NCBI RefSeq assembly: GCF_910592395.1
Contig: NC_088310.1
Location: 13,029,501-13,089,500, forward strand
DNA from: Lineus longissimus
Lineage: Eukaryota > Nemertea > Pilidiophora > Heteronemertea > Lineidae
Length of the DNA: 60,000 bases
Direction of reading: 5' to 3'
The notes beneath the pieces are model-generated. The model saw only the letters and a program-made list of their open reading frames with translations, was not told the origin of the DNA and searched no databases. Positions within the stretch are counted from its first letter, which is position 1. The number at the start of each line of letters is the position of its first letter. The position numbers were made by a program, and so were the translations under genes. Shown in pieces: positions 11,941 to 23,900 of the stretch.

Positions 11941-14900
11941 ATGGAGGTAAACATGGAAGTACATGAAGTCAAGCGGGTTAGAGCAACAAATTGGTCATCC
12001 CAGGAGGAGGCCATGCTAATGGAGGCTGTTCGCCTACGTGAGAGGCACTGCATTGGACGTTTCAGTGGGATAGGGGACATTGGGACGGGCTGCGTGTCAA
12101 AGGCTTCCAAGAGGGCCACCTGGGAGGCCGTTGCCGAGGATGTGAGGTGTGTTCTTCAAGTTCAATCGTTCCCTGTTGTCTGCTTTAGTCTTCTCGTCGA
12201 CACACGGCTGGTTGACCAATAAATCAATAAGTTATTCATGCCTGGCATAGTACAAATATTACAACTTGACTGGGGGTGATGTTCCCCGGGCAAACTTTGT
12301 GCTAAAAATGTGTGCCCGTGGTGCACGGACTCAATAGACAGGTTCTGCTATCCTGTTTCCGAGATCGGCTCCGGGCGGTTAATCCGATCCCGATCGCGGA
12401 GACGTGACGCTCTATTTCAGGTTCTGCTACGCCGGTACGTGATATGCGATTGGCGATTCGACCGACAGATGTCAGCCTTGTATCAAAGTGAAAATGGCGG
12501 CGGATTTTAGTTTGGTCGAGCTGGCAGCTCTTGCAGATGATGACGATTTAATGTTGTACGCATTAGATAAAACTCTAATTACTGTTGAATCAACCTTTGA
12601 TCCTCAGTTCGAACGATTTAACATCAACAAGTATAATGATGAGCAGTGTAAAGCTATGTTCAGGTTCACCAAAGCTGACATTAGCCAACTCGCCGATGCG
12701 CTTGTAATTCCACCTGTCTACAAATGTAAACATGGGTGTATTGCGAGTGGGCATGATGGTTTATGCATGCTTTTGAGGAGACTGGTCTATCCCAACCGAC
12801 TTCTTGAGCTCGAGCGGGAATTCGGAAGGCCCAAAAGTGTTCTTTCCGAAATCATCACTACTGTTCTCGAGGACATCTATTTGCGATTCCACACTAAGTT
12901 TTCCAGTCTTGAACAACCATGGATGGGCAGAGACCAACTCCACGAATTTGCAAACGCTGTGCATGAGAAGGGAGCACCTCTATCGAACTGTTGGGGGTTC
13001 ATAGATGGAACGCCTAGACAAATCTGTCGACCCAAATACAATCAGCGAGCCTGTTTCAGTGGCCACAAAAGATATCATTGCATCAAGTTTCAATCAGTAG
13101 TGGCACCAAATGGGTTGATTGCTAACCTCTTTGGTCCAGTAGAAGGCAGGCGTCACGACTCAGCTATGCTTAGGATGAGTAATCTGATCCAGGACCTCGA
13201 AGAAGTGGATTTCCGGATGAACGATGAGGACAGGACACCAATGTGTGTGCATGGGGATCCTGCATATCCCCTAAGAGATCAATTGATTGGGCCATTTAGG
13301 GGAGCTGTGCTGACTGATGACCAGTAGTAGGGGTGCCAAGGCCACCCAGTCCACAAAAACTGGGTCACGTCATGACATACTTTTGTTTCTAACATTTTTT
13401 TGTAGAGTGGATCATTCTGCATCAGATTCCAGAGGCCTGCTCGGGCAAATCATCCGCGAAACTAATTTTTCAGCCTACTTTTGTATTTTCGGAGCAGTGG
13501 AAAATCGCCCCCAAATTTAGGGGTAGGGCAAATGTTATTGCATTTTTCAAAGGGTTCCACATAAATGTTTCCATCATATTTGGTATCTGTGGAAAGCTTA
13601 TAGGGTGTGCTACATTTTGAGATCAATTGTTTTCTAATTGGGTCAATTTGGGGTCAACTAGAGGTCAAAAGGTCATGGGCGGAAGGGGTAAGTCAAAATC
13701 CACGGCTCTCTAAACTCTATGCCATGCTGTGCCCAAGTGAGTTAGACTATTGGAAGCCAACTAATGCAGAATTCTAGAGCACTCCAGTGGGTAGTTTTTT
13801 GATACCTAACTAAGCAACAGGGGTAAAGGACTTTTATATTAACCCCTTCAGTTTTGGGGCAAAATTTTGAAAATTGCTAAAAAATGAGCACCTTTCACTA
13901 ATTAAACTTAATGGTGCAGTTATTGATCACAATCACTTTCTATTCACAATAATGAACACTGGCAACTTTAATTCTATCATTTTTCACTTTATTAGACTAG
14001 TAATTCTTGTCACAGTTTTTGCAAATTTAACCCCTTATGCCCTCTTCAGGTTCAAAGACTTGCCTAAGTCAAAATTGACGACAGAAAGATCATCTCACGA
14101 TCAATAAAAACTTGACAGTGCATGATATAGTATATTTGTTTCATATGAAAGCAACAAATGGTTATGTATTTATACATGTATATGTATAGCAGAGTATTAT
14201 ATACCAGCAGGACATGAACTTCTATCATCATAGTGGAACCAAAGTTTACAGCAATGGCAGATAAGAACAGTTAGCCTTGTTCTAAGAGTCAAGATACTCC
14301 TGGTCAATTTCACTTGTAGGCCTATTGTCACAGTTGCGAGGGTCTCCACAGCACCTGCATGCAAGAGTGCAAGCGACTCTTGGTTGTGCTTTTCTACAAG
14401 GACAGTTAGACCTGCATCTTCCCTTCTGACAATTGCATTTTGTGCTCTGTAGAGACGGCTTCGGAGCTTTTGTCATCAAGCAGGCCATGAGAGCGCCACC
14501 GTGAAGTGTTCTCCCAAAGTCAGTCGCAGTGGGAAGCATTGGTGATGCAAAGGAAGCCCTTTTCCAAACCAAAGCCTGGTATAAAGCCCTCCTCAGATGC
14601 AAGTTGAATGCGTCACTCGTTGGTGGCAATGACCTTATGTCTGACTTCTTCGTTTGAAAGAGGTGGCAGCGCAGTTCATCAATTGACCCAGAGAAGTTCT
14701 TCTTTCCATACAGAGCACAGATAAACTTCCGCGAGGCCTCTTGTACATCATCACTGATTTCAATCCCAGATTCAGGCATCCCAAATTGGGCAAGTGGTTT
14801 CAAACTCTCGTTGCATTCTAGAGTAACTTTCAAGGCGCGTTTCTTTCCACATCTGAAGATGTAGCTTACACTGTCACAACCAGTCATTGCATACGTGGTG

Positions 14901-17900
14901 AGCATAGTCGAAGTGGTAAGATCTGTGTAGTTAGTTGCGAGAAACACTGAAATCCAGTGACATGGTATGTAAGTATCATCTTGCTTTCTAAACTATAGTT
15001 CGGTGAGACCATCAATTCTGGAAACATGGTAAATGGCTAACAACAGCACATCAGTGTCAGTTGCTGAGATGATTGCTCTCTTGCACCCTTCATTCTGAGC
15101 CGAGTAGGCAATATGTGCGAATAACCTTGTGTCTGCCTCCTCGTGTTCATCACATACCAAGTCCTCCAGTTCTGTGGCACCTGCATTGGACACTTTCATA
15201 GCTGCTCCCTGAGACAGGCCTCCAAGAATAAGAGTACAGCCGCTGGGAATTTGCTGCCAATTGTCCGACCATGCCTTGCAGAGATATTCTTCAAGATTCT
15301 GTTTGTTCTGCTGGTTTGACACCAATATCTTCCAGTTTGGAAGCTTCAGATTATCATGCGGAATGTATATTTTGGAACTTTGAGCCTTTTTCTGCCTGCG
15401 TAACCTCTCTTCCATTTTCAAACTCTTCGTCGGGTCCATGTCATACCTATCACCTACTATATGCACTACTTCACAGTCTTTCGGCTTGATCATCATAATT
15501 TTATGAAGGTACTTGTTTGACAGCTCAAGAAAGGTTGTGCTGCTGCAGTCCTGGTACCGTTGGATGAATGCCATAAAATCAACAAAAAAAACTGTCTTCA
15601 TCGAAGCTCCTGGCTCTGGTTCACTTCGTTCCTTCCATTCATCAGCCATTGCTGTCTTTAGCATCGTGGAATAGTCAGCCTTGTTCCCCTTTCTCATCGC
15701 AAAACCAGTGGGATGCTCCGTGTCTGGTTCAAATAGGGAGCTTGGGTATTTTGTCCATTCATGAGAAAATTGGTCAATCTTTTCCTTGTGGTCCAGATTC
15801 TCAGCAAAGCAAAGGTTACGCACTACCTGTCGCTCCTCGGCATAGAGCTCCTTGACTTGGGCCTGCTTCGGCTTCTTTGTTGTTTTTTCAACAAAGGTTT
15901 TCAACCTAACCGGAACTACCTTCTCTACGTTGCAATCTTGAGCCTTACCCAATGCATCCAAGCCTCTCTGCTTTGCTTCTACGAGTTCCTTCGATTGAGT
16001 GGCCTGTCCAGATGAGATGTTAACCAGATCATCACTAGATGGTGAAAAGGGATCCACCATAGCTTCTTTTATTAACGCCTTTTTGACTTGCATCAACTTT
16101 CTGTCTCTTTCTGATTCACTGGACTCTGAACGCTTTTGCTCGCCTCCCATGTGCGCCATTTCTAGGGTCTTCTCTGAAACTGATGTCAGTGATGGTAACG
16201 CTCGCAAATACTTAGCAATAGTGTCTTTTCTCTGGGAAATTCCCTGCAGCAATTTTGTTTTGGCATCCTTGTTGTAGGTTTGTTCTAGGGCCATGTCGGA
16301 CCACACACCATTGAATTTCCCCTGCTGTCGCCGGACTGTGAAGTTGCCCTTCTGGAACTGTAATTGCACTGCAGTTGGAAGATTCCTCATAGATTCAAGG
16401 TAGTGAGGAAGACAAGCTGTGTACTTATTATGGCCAGCAGCCACAATATATGGCATCATTTCTTCAGTTGCTTGGATGTGCAGGTCCCAAACTCCTGCCC
16501 TTTCAGCTGCTATGAATTTATTCAGGATTTGCATCATGTCCAAGTACATCAGCCATAGTTTAGCAGTCGGCGAATCGATTGCTTTGGCGAAGGCATCCAA
16601 TCTGTTCCTCATTCTCTCAAGTACGTCAGTGAAGTTTTCCGAAAAAGTTACATGCTCCCCATCAGCTAGTGCTCTGTTCACATCATCCAAGTGGGTGGAC
16701 AGAGAAGAAAAGTCATCCAATTCCTGGTCTTCTGCACTAACCCATGATTCAAACGACTCCCAAAGCAGTGTGAAAACTGCTTTCTCAATCACAGCATGCG
16801 CATGTATCATAGCGTAGTAATCTTTTCCATCAAGTAACTTGTTTGCCGTACCCGTCTGGCATATGCCAGCCTCAACCATGATATCCTCTATACCTGACCC
16901 TTTCATCATATGACCAACAGCGCCAAGGAAATTCATGGCAATGTGGAAACCACCCATGCGCAGGATGATATGTCCGTATTTATCAGGGTGCTTCTTTTGA
17001 AGTGCCAAGACTATTTCATAGATAGCTTGGTCACAGGTAATGATACAGTGCTCTTGTCCAAGCTGTTTTGCAACTGCTGTGCAGTAATTGACGGATTCCA
17101 CAATGACATCAGGATTAGTGGGCGACTCGGGGAAGAAAGGACCATAGCCAATGATAGTTTTCTCTTCATTTTCCCATACCATTGATTCATGGAACCTCCT
17201 CCAAGTGGTAGGCTTTGAGTCATCTACATCCAACAGCTCTGTGGAACCTAGTTGACACAGGTTGAATATGAAGTTACGTCTGGCTACTTCACTGTCATCT
17301 GCTTTCACATCTGGAACAAGCTTCATTCCCGCTAGAGACCGACTTTTTTGACGATCCTTCAATGTTAACATGCTTGGTTTGGTTTGGAATGAGTCTGCAG
17401 TGGGAAGAGACATCCTCCTTGGCTTCTTTAGTTGAATGGTGCATGATGTGTTAAAACTTTCAGCCTGGTCCTCTGCATATTGGTAGATTATGTGAGTGGT
17501 CCCATGGGTGGTTTTTCCGTCAAGCGTATTTTCATGGAAGTCCAGATTATCAAATGCGAAGTGGGAAAATAATCCTGGCTGGATATTTTCGGGAATGAAG
17601 AAACCGTTCTCCGACATTTGATCATCTGCTCTCTGTGCCATAGATGTGATGTACCGTTGAGCATCATAGTAACTGATAAGAATTACTAGTCTAATAAAGT
17701 GAAAAATGATAGAATTAAAGTTGCCAGTGTTCATTATTGTGAATAGAAAGTGATTGTGATCAATAACTGCACCATTAAGTTTAATTAGTGAAAGGTGCTC
17801 ATTTTTTAGCAATTTTCAAAATTTTGCCCCACAACTGAAGGGGTTAATATAAAGGTCCTTTACCCCTGTTGCTTAGTTAGGTATCAAAAAACTACCCACT

Positions 17901-20900
17901 GGAGTGCTCTAGAATTCTGCATTAGTTGGCTTCCAATAGTCTAACTCACTTGGGCACAGCATGGCATAGAGTTTAGAGAGCCGTGGATTTTGACTTACCC
18001 CTTCCGCCCATGACCTTTTGACCTCTAGTTGACCCCAAATTGACCCAATTAGAAAACAATTGATCTCAAAATGTAGCACACCCTATAAGCTTTCCACAGA
18101 TACCAAATATGATGGAAACATTTATGTGGAACCCTTTGAAAAATGCAATAACATTTGCCCTACCCCTAAATTTGGGGGCGATTTTCCAATGCTCCGAAAA
18201 TACAAAAGTAGGCTGAAAAATTAGTTTCGCGGATGATTTGCCCGAGCAGGCCTCTGGAATCTGATGCAGAATGATCCACTCTACAAAAAAATGTTAGAAA
18301 CAAAAGTATGTCATGACGTGACCCAGTTGCTCCTGTTTTATGCACATTTCTGAGGTCTGGCACCCCTACTACCAGAAGAGATTCAATAAACGAATGAGTT
18401 CGGTGAGAGAGAGCGTCGAATGGCAATTTGGCAAGATAGTCAAAGATTTTGCCTTCCTTGACTTCGAGAAAAATTTAAAACTCTATCTTCAACCTGTTGG
18501 GAAATTGTATATAGTGGGGGCGTTGCTGGCGAACTGTCATACATGCATATATGGATCCCAAACTGGACTCTTCTTTGGTATGGAGCCACCTCCACTAGAA
18601 GACTACTTGTCTCTTCAATAGGGCTACTTCATCATAGTAGGAGGGTACGAAGAACTGGAGCCTCTTCATTTGAAGAAACCTCTTTATCCAACTAATTTCA
18701 TTTAACAGTTATGAAATTGGAATCTTGACTTGAGGTCCTTCAGTTCCTTGAAATTATGGGTGTCTCCTTACTTTGCCCAATATCCACTGATTTCTCTAGG
18801 CAGGCTTATCAATTTGTTGTTGTCAAATGTAGCCAAGGATCAGTTATTGCATTTTACATGTACAGTGTATATGTAATTCAAACTCTCACTGCAGTGCCTC
18901 CTACCACGTTGCTTTTCATCCACTCAGGCAGATGGAAATAAGTGAGATGAGAAGCTCTGCTATGGGAAAGGGGACTTTTTCATGAATCAAACCCTTGTAT
19001 ATGAATTGAAGATGTGTACATGATGAAATGGTCTGAACCATGTCCTCATGTGTTTACAAAGGACATGAGGGGTGAGCCAAAAAGATAAAGAGTTTTCAAG
19101 TACAGTATAGCATCAACTTTTATTATTTCATCTGACTATTTGTTACAGAATTTGAGAAGGGCCTCCATGAAACCCCTCCTCTCCTCCCTCTCAGCCTCTT
19201 GCTTCTTCTCCTCAAGGGAAAGCCTCCTTTCCTCAATGTCCGCCTTCCTCTCCAAATAATCACCCACATCAAACTTGGCTTTCTTCGTTGGTGTTGGATT
19301 TTCTGAAATGAAACAAAATGTGATCCCAATGTTTCTTTTTATTCAGGAAAACGTGGATTTCAAAGGCTATTTTTGGGAGTCAGTTCTTCTGAAATGACAA
19401 AGCCAACAAATATAGGTATTTGTAAAATATATTTTGTATTGCACTTGGATTCAAATTTGACCGAGCTCATAATTCACATTTATTCATGTACGCCATTGCT
19501 CAGTTGCAACAACTGGCCGTATTTGACTTACTTGTCATGCCCTCCATTGCCTTCCGACGAATTTCTTCACCTTGACACTCTTCCTTTTCCTTTTTTGCGG
19601 CCTTGTCTGCCTTCTTCTCCTTTTTCACATTCTCAGCCTCATTCTTCAACTCCCTTATTTCCTGCAGTAGCTGCTCCCTTTCATCGTACTCCTCCTCTGT
19701 GCCTGATCTACAAGGACAATGAGAAAGCTATCAATTTTTACAGCACAATTCACCAATGAAACGTTTAAAAATGCGTATTTTGGAGATTCTGTTTTAAATT
19801 CAGGGCTTCAGTCTTTAATCCTGAATTTAAAAGAAAAAGCTACTGGAGGCGTTTTCACTGGACATGCATGCTTTCAATCAATTTCTTACCTCTTAAGGGA
19901 ATCCATGTCTTCTTTTATATAGGCAGCTAGAAGCGTTGCTAGTCTTTCCTTCAGTGACCTCTCTGTGAAAGCCTTTGCGTCAGGGCGAAAGAGGGCAACA
20001 GCCGCATTGCTGTTGTCCACAACTTCAGTCCATTTGGTAGGATTGTCGTGTGGGTTTACCGCAGCTATTTCTCTTAAAACTAAGATGTCTATTGCTGGTG
20101 TGAAGGGAATAAAACACTTTGGGCTGGGTGTTGCCATGATTCTGAAAATATACAAGAACAAGTGAGAAAATTTCATTCTCATCCAGTATCCACAGCATGG
20201 GGGTTAAAAGCATGTTTTGTACTAGTAACTATTTATAAGAAGCGCCGATGATGACCAGAGTCAGACGGAGGGAGAAAGGGTAGTAGGCCTAGTCCCAGTT
20301 TAAGAAGCTTAATAAAGGCCTAGGCCCCATGCTCAACATGCAGTCAAGTTTCAACGCTGTCAGAGTAGATTATGAGCTGTCAGATCATCAGCTAGTCCTT
20401 GCTCATTGACATGGGGGGGGGAGAGGACGTCATGGTCATGGATGGCAGGCGTCTCATCCGTCGCCATGATCAGTGAGTGAATGAATTAGAGATCGTTTTA
20501 TCAATTGCACCGCATCCGAGTTTCAAATTTTAAATGTATCATATTTTGGGACCTCACTCAGGGGAAATTCTATGACTAGAGCCGGGGGGGGGGGGGGGGT
20601 CTTGATACGACTGGAACACAGATACACGTATGGTTGACCCGCATATGGAGGGCGGGGGGGGGGGGGGGGGGTACCAGTAACATACAGTTTGCTCTTGGAC
20701 TGTGTGTCCGTGTGTACCTAGTATGTAATGCATGCATGTAGGCACAATATAGTACACGATTCACAGATCTTGTCATGGTCTGTGAACGGCACTTCACTTT
20801 ACGGATGAAATGATCATAAATACCATGAAATTATTGCGCAAACTGCCCATTCACTATGGTCTTCATATGCTTATCTAACTACTTAGCACTTCAAATCAGG

Positions 20901-23900
20901 TATTTTAATTCACATAAAGAAGAAATTTAGGAAAACCCTGCGCCGTTTGACACTTACGGGATACAGCTGATTTTTCTCGGGTCACGGCAACGCGATAGAT
21001 ACAAAGTGCGCGCGGATCGATGACGTCACGACATTTTATGATGACGCGGCGCTGCGCTATCCCGGAGGCGAAATTTTTTTCTGCAGGATACTTCTGCCAC
21101 AGTGTACATCTGACAGCCAATCACAATTGGCGCGATCTTTGACGTCACACTGTTTATTTATGCATGATAATGCAAATACAATGGGCGATACCGAGTCGCA
21201 TGCCGAGTGCCACTTCAACTGTGAATGTGACAATAGTTCATTGTCTGACCCCAATTATGCTCAATTCTAAAAGGCCTTAGTCACAGTATATCATTGTTTC
21301 TAATACAAAATACATTACGCCTCGTTTTGATCGGAGCGGTCTTGGTATCGTAACCAATGACCGCCTGGGTAGGTATAAAATTCTTAATTTTAGCAGACGA
21401 ATTATTTTCACCAAGAAGCAACGACTCAGCCCCACAAAACAATGTCAAGAACACGAGATTTTGAAGTATTCCCCGGTATATTGGGATTTGTGAAGTAGGG
21501 AGGATACCCGAGGACTCTTTCGAGGTCGTCAGTCAGGATTCAGAAGAGGTCAAAGACGAGGAAATGGTAGAAATCGAGCTAGCAGACTGGGAATTCCCTT
21601 GCTGCGTGACGTCATCTTCACAAGCAACAATATGGCGGAGTTCCGGACACCAGGCTGGATCATTCTTTGACGAAAACGGAACATATATACCTTTCAAATC
21701 GTATTTAATTTGTTTAATTTTGAAACCTTTTAGAATAGAAATTAATACCTCGCTGTCGGTCATTGGTTGTATAATCAAGACCGCTCGGGTAGACCTCAAA
21801 TTACGTCCAAAACCCTCGGCGAAGCGCCTCGGGTTTTGGACTGCATTTTCGGTCTACCCGAGCGGTCTTGATTATACAACCAATGACCGCCAGCTCGGTA
21901 TTAATTCCTTAACTCAAGGTTTGTGTCGTCGTGTTTAGGAATGAATTGCACAGATTCATTGTAAAATTGATGATATTATGCGTACAAAAGAGGCATCAGC
22001 TGATCTGATCGCTACATTGCAGTGCATGCATTGATTTGTGAAATTTTAAGGGGCAGTGACACTGACAGTGTTGCCAATGTTGATAATTATTAAAGGGACA
22101 GTGTATCCGATGTCTCGCGATTTGTGAAATTTTAAGGGGCAGTGACACTGACAGTGTTGCCAATGTTGATAATTATTAAAGGGACAGTGTATCCGATGTC
22201 TGCTGTTGATTTTGGTAGTTTGAACATTGTTGAAGGGCCATTGTATAAAACACATTTTGACAAGCAAACAAAATAAATTGAATGGTGGCGTCACCTATGC
22301 ATATACATGCAGCAGAACTAGTTACACGGTTGACAGATAAACATTCAACCTCGGCTATTTTGCCGAGCACAGTGCGCCTTTAACAGACAAGTCCAATAAA
22401 TACAGTCCACTCGACAATAAAAATACATGTTAAGATACTGCAAATAAATATATTTTAGCTAATATACTCCTCTAACCATTTGCTAACTTGTTCTTTCCAA
22501 GATTATCAGAACACGTGGCATTGTTGACATTATTGCGCCATGTGGAAAGATGATGTCAACAAAGACACGTGCTTGCCTTGAATTCTGATTGGCTGTCAGA
22601 TGTACACTATGCCAGAAGTATCCTGCAGAAAAAAATTTCGCATCCCGGAGCTGATCTCGGAAACGGATTAGCAGAATCTGTCTAATGTTGTTGTGTCGTC
22701 TGCTTCACCATGCATGCATGGCATGCATATGGTAGACACTCACAATCCGACTGAAAAACTTCCCTAAATGCACTCGCCTTACCCCGAAATTTGTGTGTCC
22801 CCAAGTTCAAATTTCGCCACGCCTTAAACAGACTTAAACACGATACTGCCTATTTTTGCTGTGAAATCGAACAGAATCGCACATCATTTCCGAAAGAAAA
22901 CAAACATTAATTTTGAGATCGTTTGGAGGTGTGGTTGGGAGCTGTGACGATTTCAGCCAATAGAAGGAAATCAGGTCTTATTAGCATGTATTATGTAGAT
23001 AAGCGCAGCTGCTGTGTGACTCAGCGTTTGGGGAATCCCCCTATGTGTTTACCTACTAATTGGTCACAGCCGTAGAAAAGATTTCAGATATGAAATAAGA
23101 ACAATAAAAACATGAGTTTTGATAACAATCAATCAATATAATGATAAAATAATATTTCTCTCACTATAAAGTGTAAATATTAATACAGTTAAAGATTTAT
23201 GACAAGTGCATCAATGCTTCAGACTAGAGTTGACAAGATCAATGACAATGCCATCATCATATCTGTTTATCAACATTTTAGAAATGGGGACTATTTAGGC
23301 AGGAGCAAAGTGCCAAAAGGTTTAAATTGGTCATCTTGATCTTAAGTACAGTACCTCTCTATTATTCAGGGCACCCTTAGGACTGGCAAGTGCTGTCCTT
23401 ACTTGAGCATGAGAGGTGCCTGATTAAAAAGGTCAAATGTAATGGAAACAACCACTTTGTGAACAAAACTAGTGTCCTTGATGGAGAGGTTATCCTCAAT
23501 AGAGAGGTGTCCACTAAGGGAAGTGTCCACTGTAGTTCAAACTGGGTTAGAGCACTGGGTCATGTTTAATATATATGAATATATTCGGCGTACAAGCATG
23601 ATCGAAGATTTCGATGTACTTCGAGATGTGAGAGACCCGACTAATTTAAACTTCATCTTGCCCACCTTGCTGTCTACAGAGTCCCTTTAAAATGAAAATA
23701 TGAACACAAGAAGAACAGTCCAGTGGCTGATACAAGATAATTTCAAAGTGATATAGGAACTGAAGTTTTGCTAAGTAGGCCTACTACGGTTATATAATCA
23801 TCAAATAAGGCATCATGGCCCAGGTATTGCAATTTAGTACTGCAATATTGATACATGTATTTTTAAAATGTCAATGGCAATGCACTTTTTGTTGTGTGAT

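Larger units (their letters stand above)
13325..18371 (-). mobile_element. Unclassified 5,047-bp DNA transposon with ~690-bp inverted termini
   Basis: The ends are TAGTAGGGGTGCCA and its exact reverse complement. CCAG is duplicated directly outside (13321-13324 and 18372-18375), and removing the element with one CCAG restores the host ORF. After the outer 14 bp the two arms differ for roughly 20-35 bp. They are then nearly identical inward to 14008 and 17678; I saw about three substitutions. One long - strand gene (17641-14282) fills the interior. Long near-identical arms and a single nonsense codon point to recent activity. I cannot match the terminus, the 4-bp duplication and the protein together to a superfamily I know. 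Confidence 0.9.
12494..18621 (+). pseudogene. Harbinger-2 DDE transposase split by an insertion
   Basis: The ATG at 12494 (AAAATGGC context) opens a PIF/Harbinger DDE_Tnp_4 protein. The first segment runs to 13324. It carries the N-terminal helical region, the first catalytic Asp in WGFIDGT and the second in HGDPAYP. The reading frame resumes at 18376, after the nested element and one copy of its CCAG target site. This segment supplies the catalytic Glu in SVEWQFGK and ends at 18621 with a MEPPPLEDYL-type C-terminus. Joined, the two segments (277 and 81 codons plus stop) stay in one frame with no other defect, giving about 358 residues. The gene was therefore probably intact when the 5-kb element landed. 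As it stands it would stop at a TAG (13325-13327) just inside the insert. Confidence 0.92.
12336..22683 (+). mobile_element. Harbinger-2, PIF/Harbinger transposon with nested 5-kb insert
   Basis: The left terminus begins AGACAGGTTCTGCTATCC and the right, read inward, AGACAGATTCTGCTAATCC. Both go on to GTTTCCGAGATC and CTCCGGG, about 45 bp in all. AAT flanks both sides (12333-12335 and 22684-22686). The interior holds a + strand transposase starting 158 bp from the left end and a convergent three-exon Myb-like gene. The 5,047-bp element at 13325-18371 interrupts the transposase. The right 2.5 kb carries extra inverted repeats and G runs. Without the nested element it would be about 5.3 kb. Confidence 0.88.

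Noticed and set aside
14282-14947. CXC-domain ORF as a separate gene
   Set aside because: It is in the same frame as the upstream 939-codon ORF with only one stop between, and its GCD/GKKRA block completes the nuclease-like region upstream.
13325-18371. Long inverted repeats as an assembly artefact of a misjoined contig
   Set aside because: The exact CCAG duplication and the in-frame restoration of the interrupted Harbinger transposase indicate a genuine insertion.
13325-18371. Assignment of the 5-kb element to KDZ/Zisupton because of its Cys cluster
   Set aside because: The Cys cluster is of the tesmin/TSO1 CXC type at the C-terminus, the target duplication is 4 bp and the core motifs differ; kept only as an alternative.
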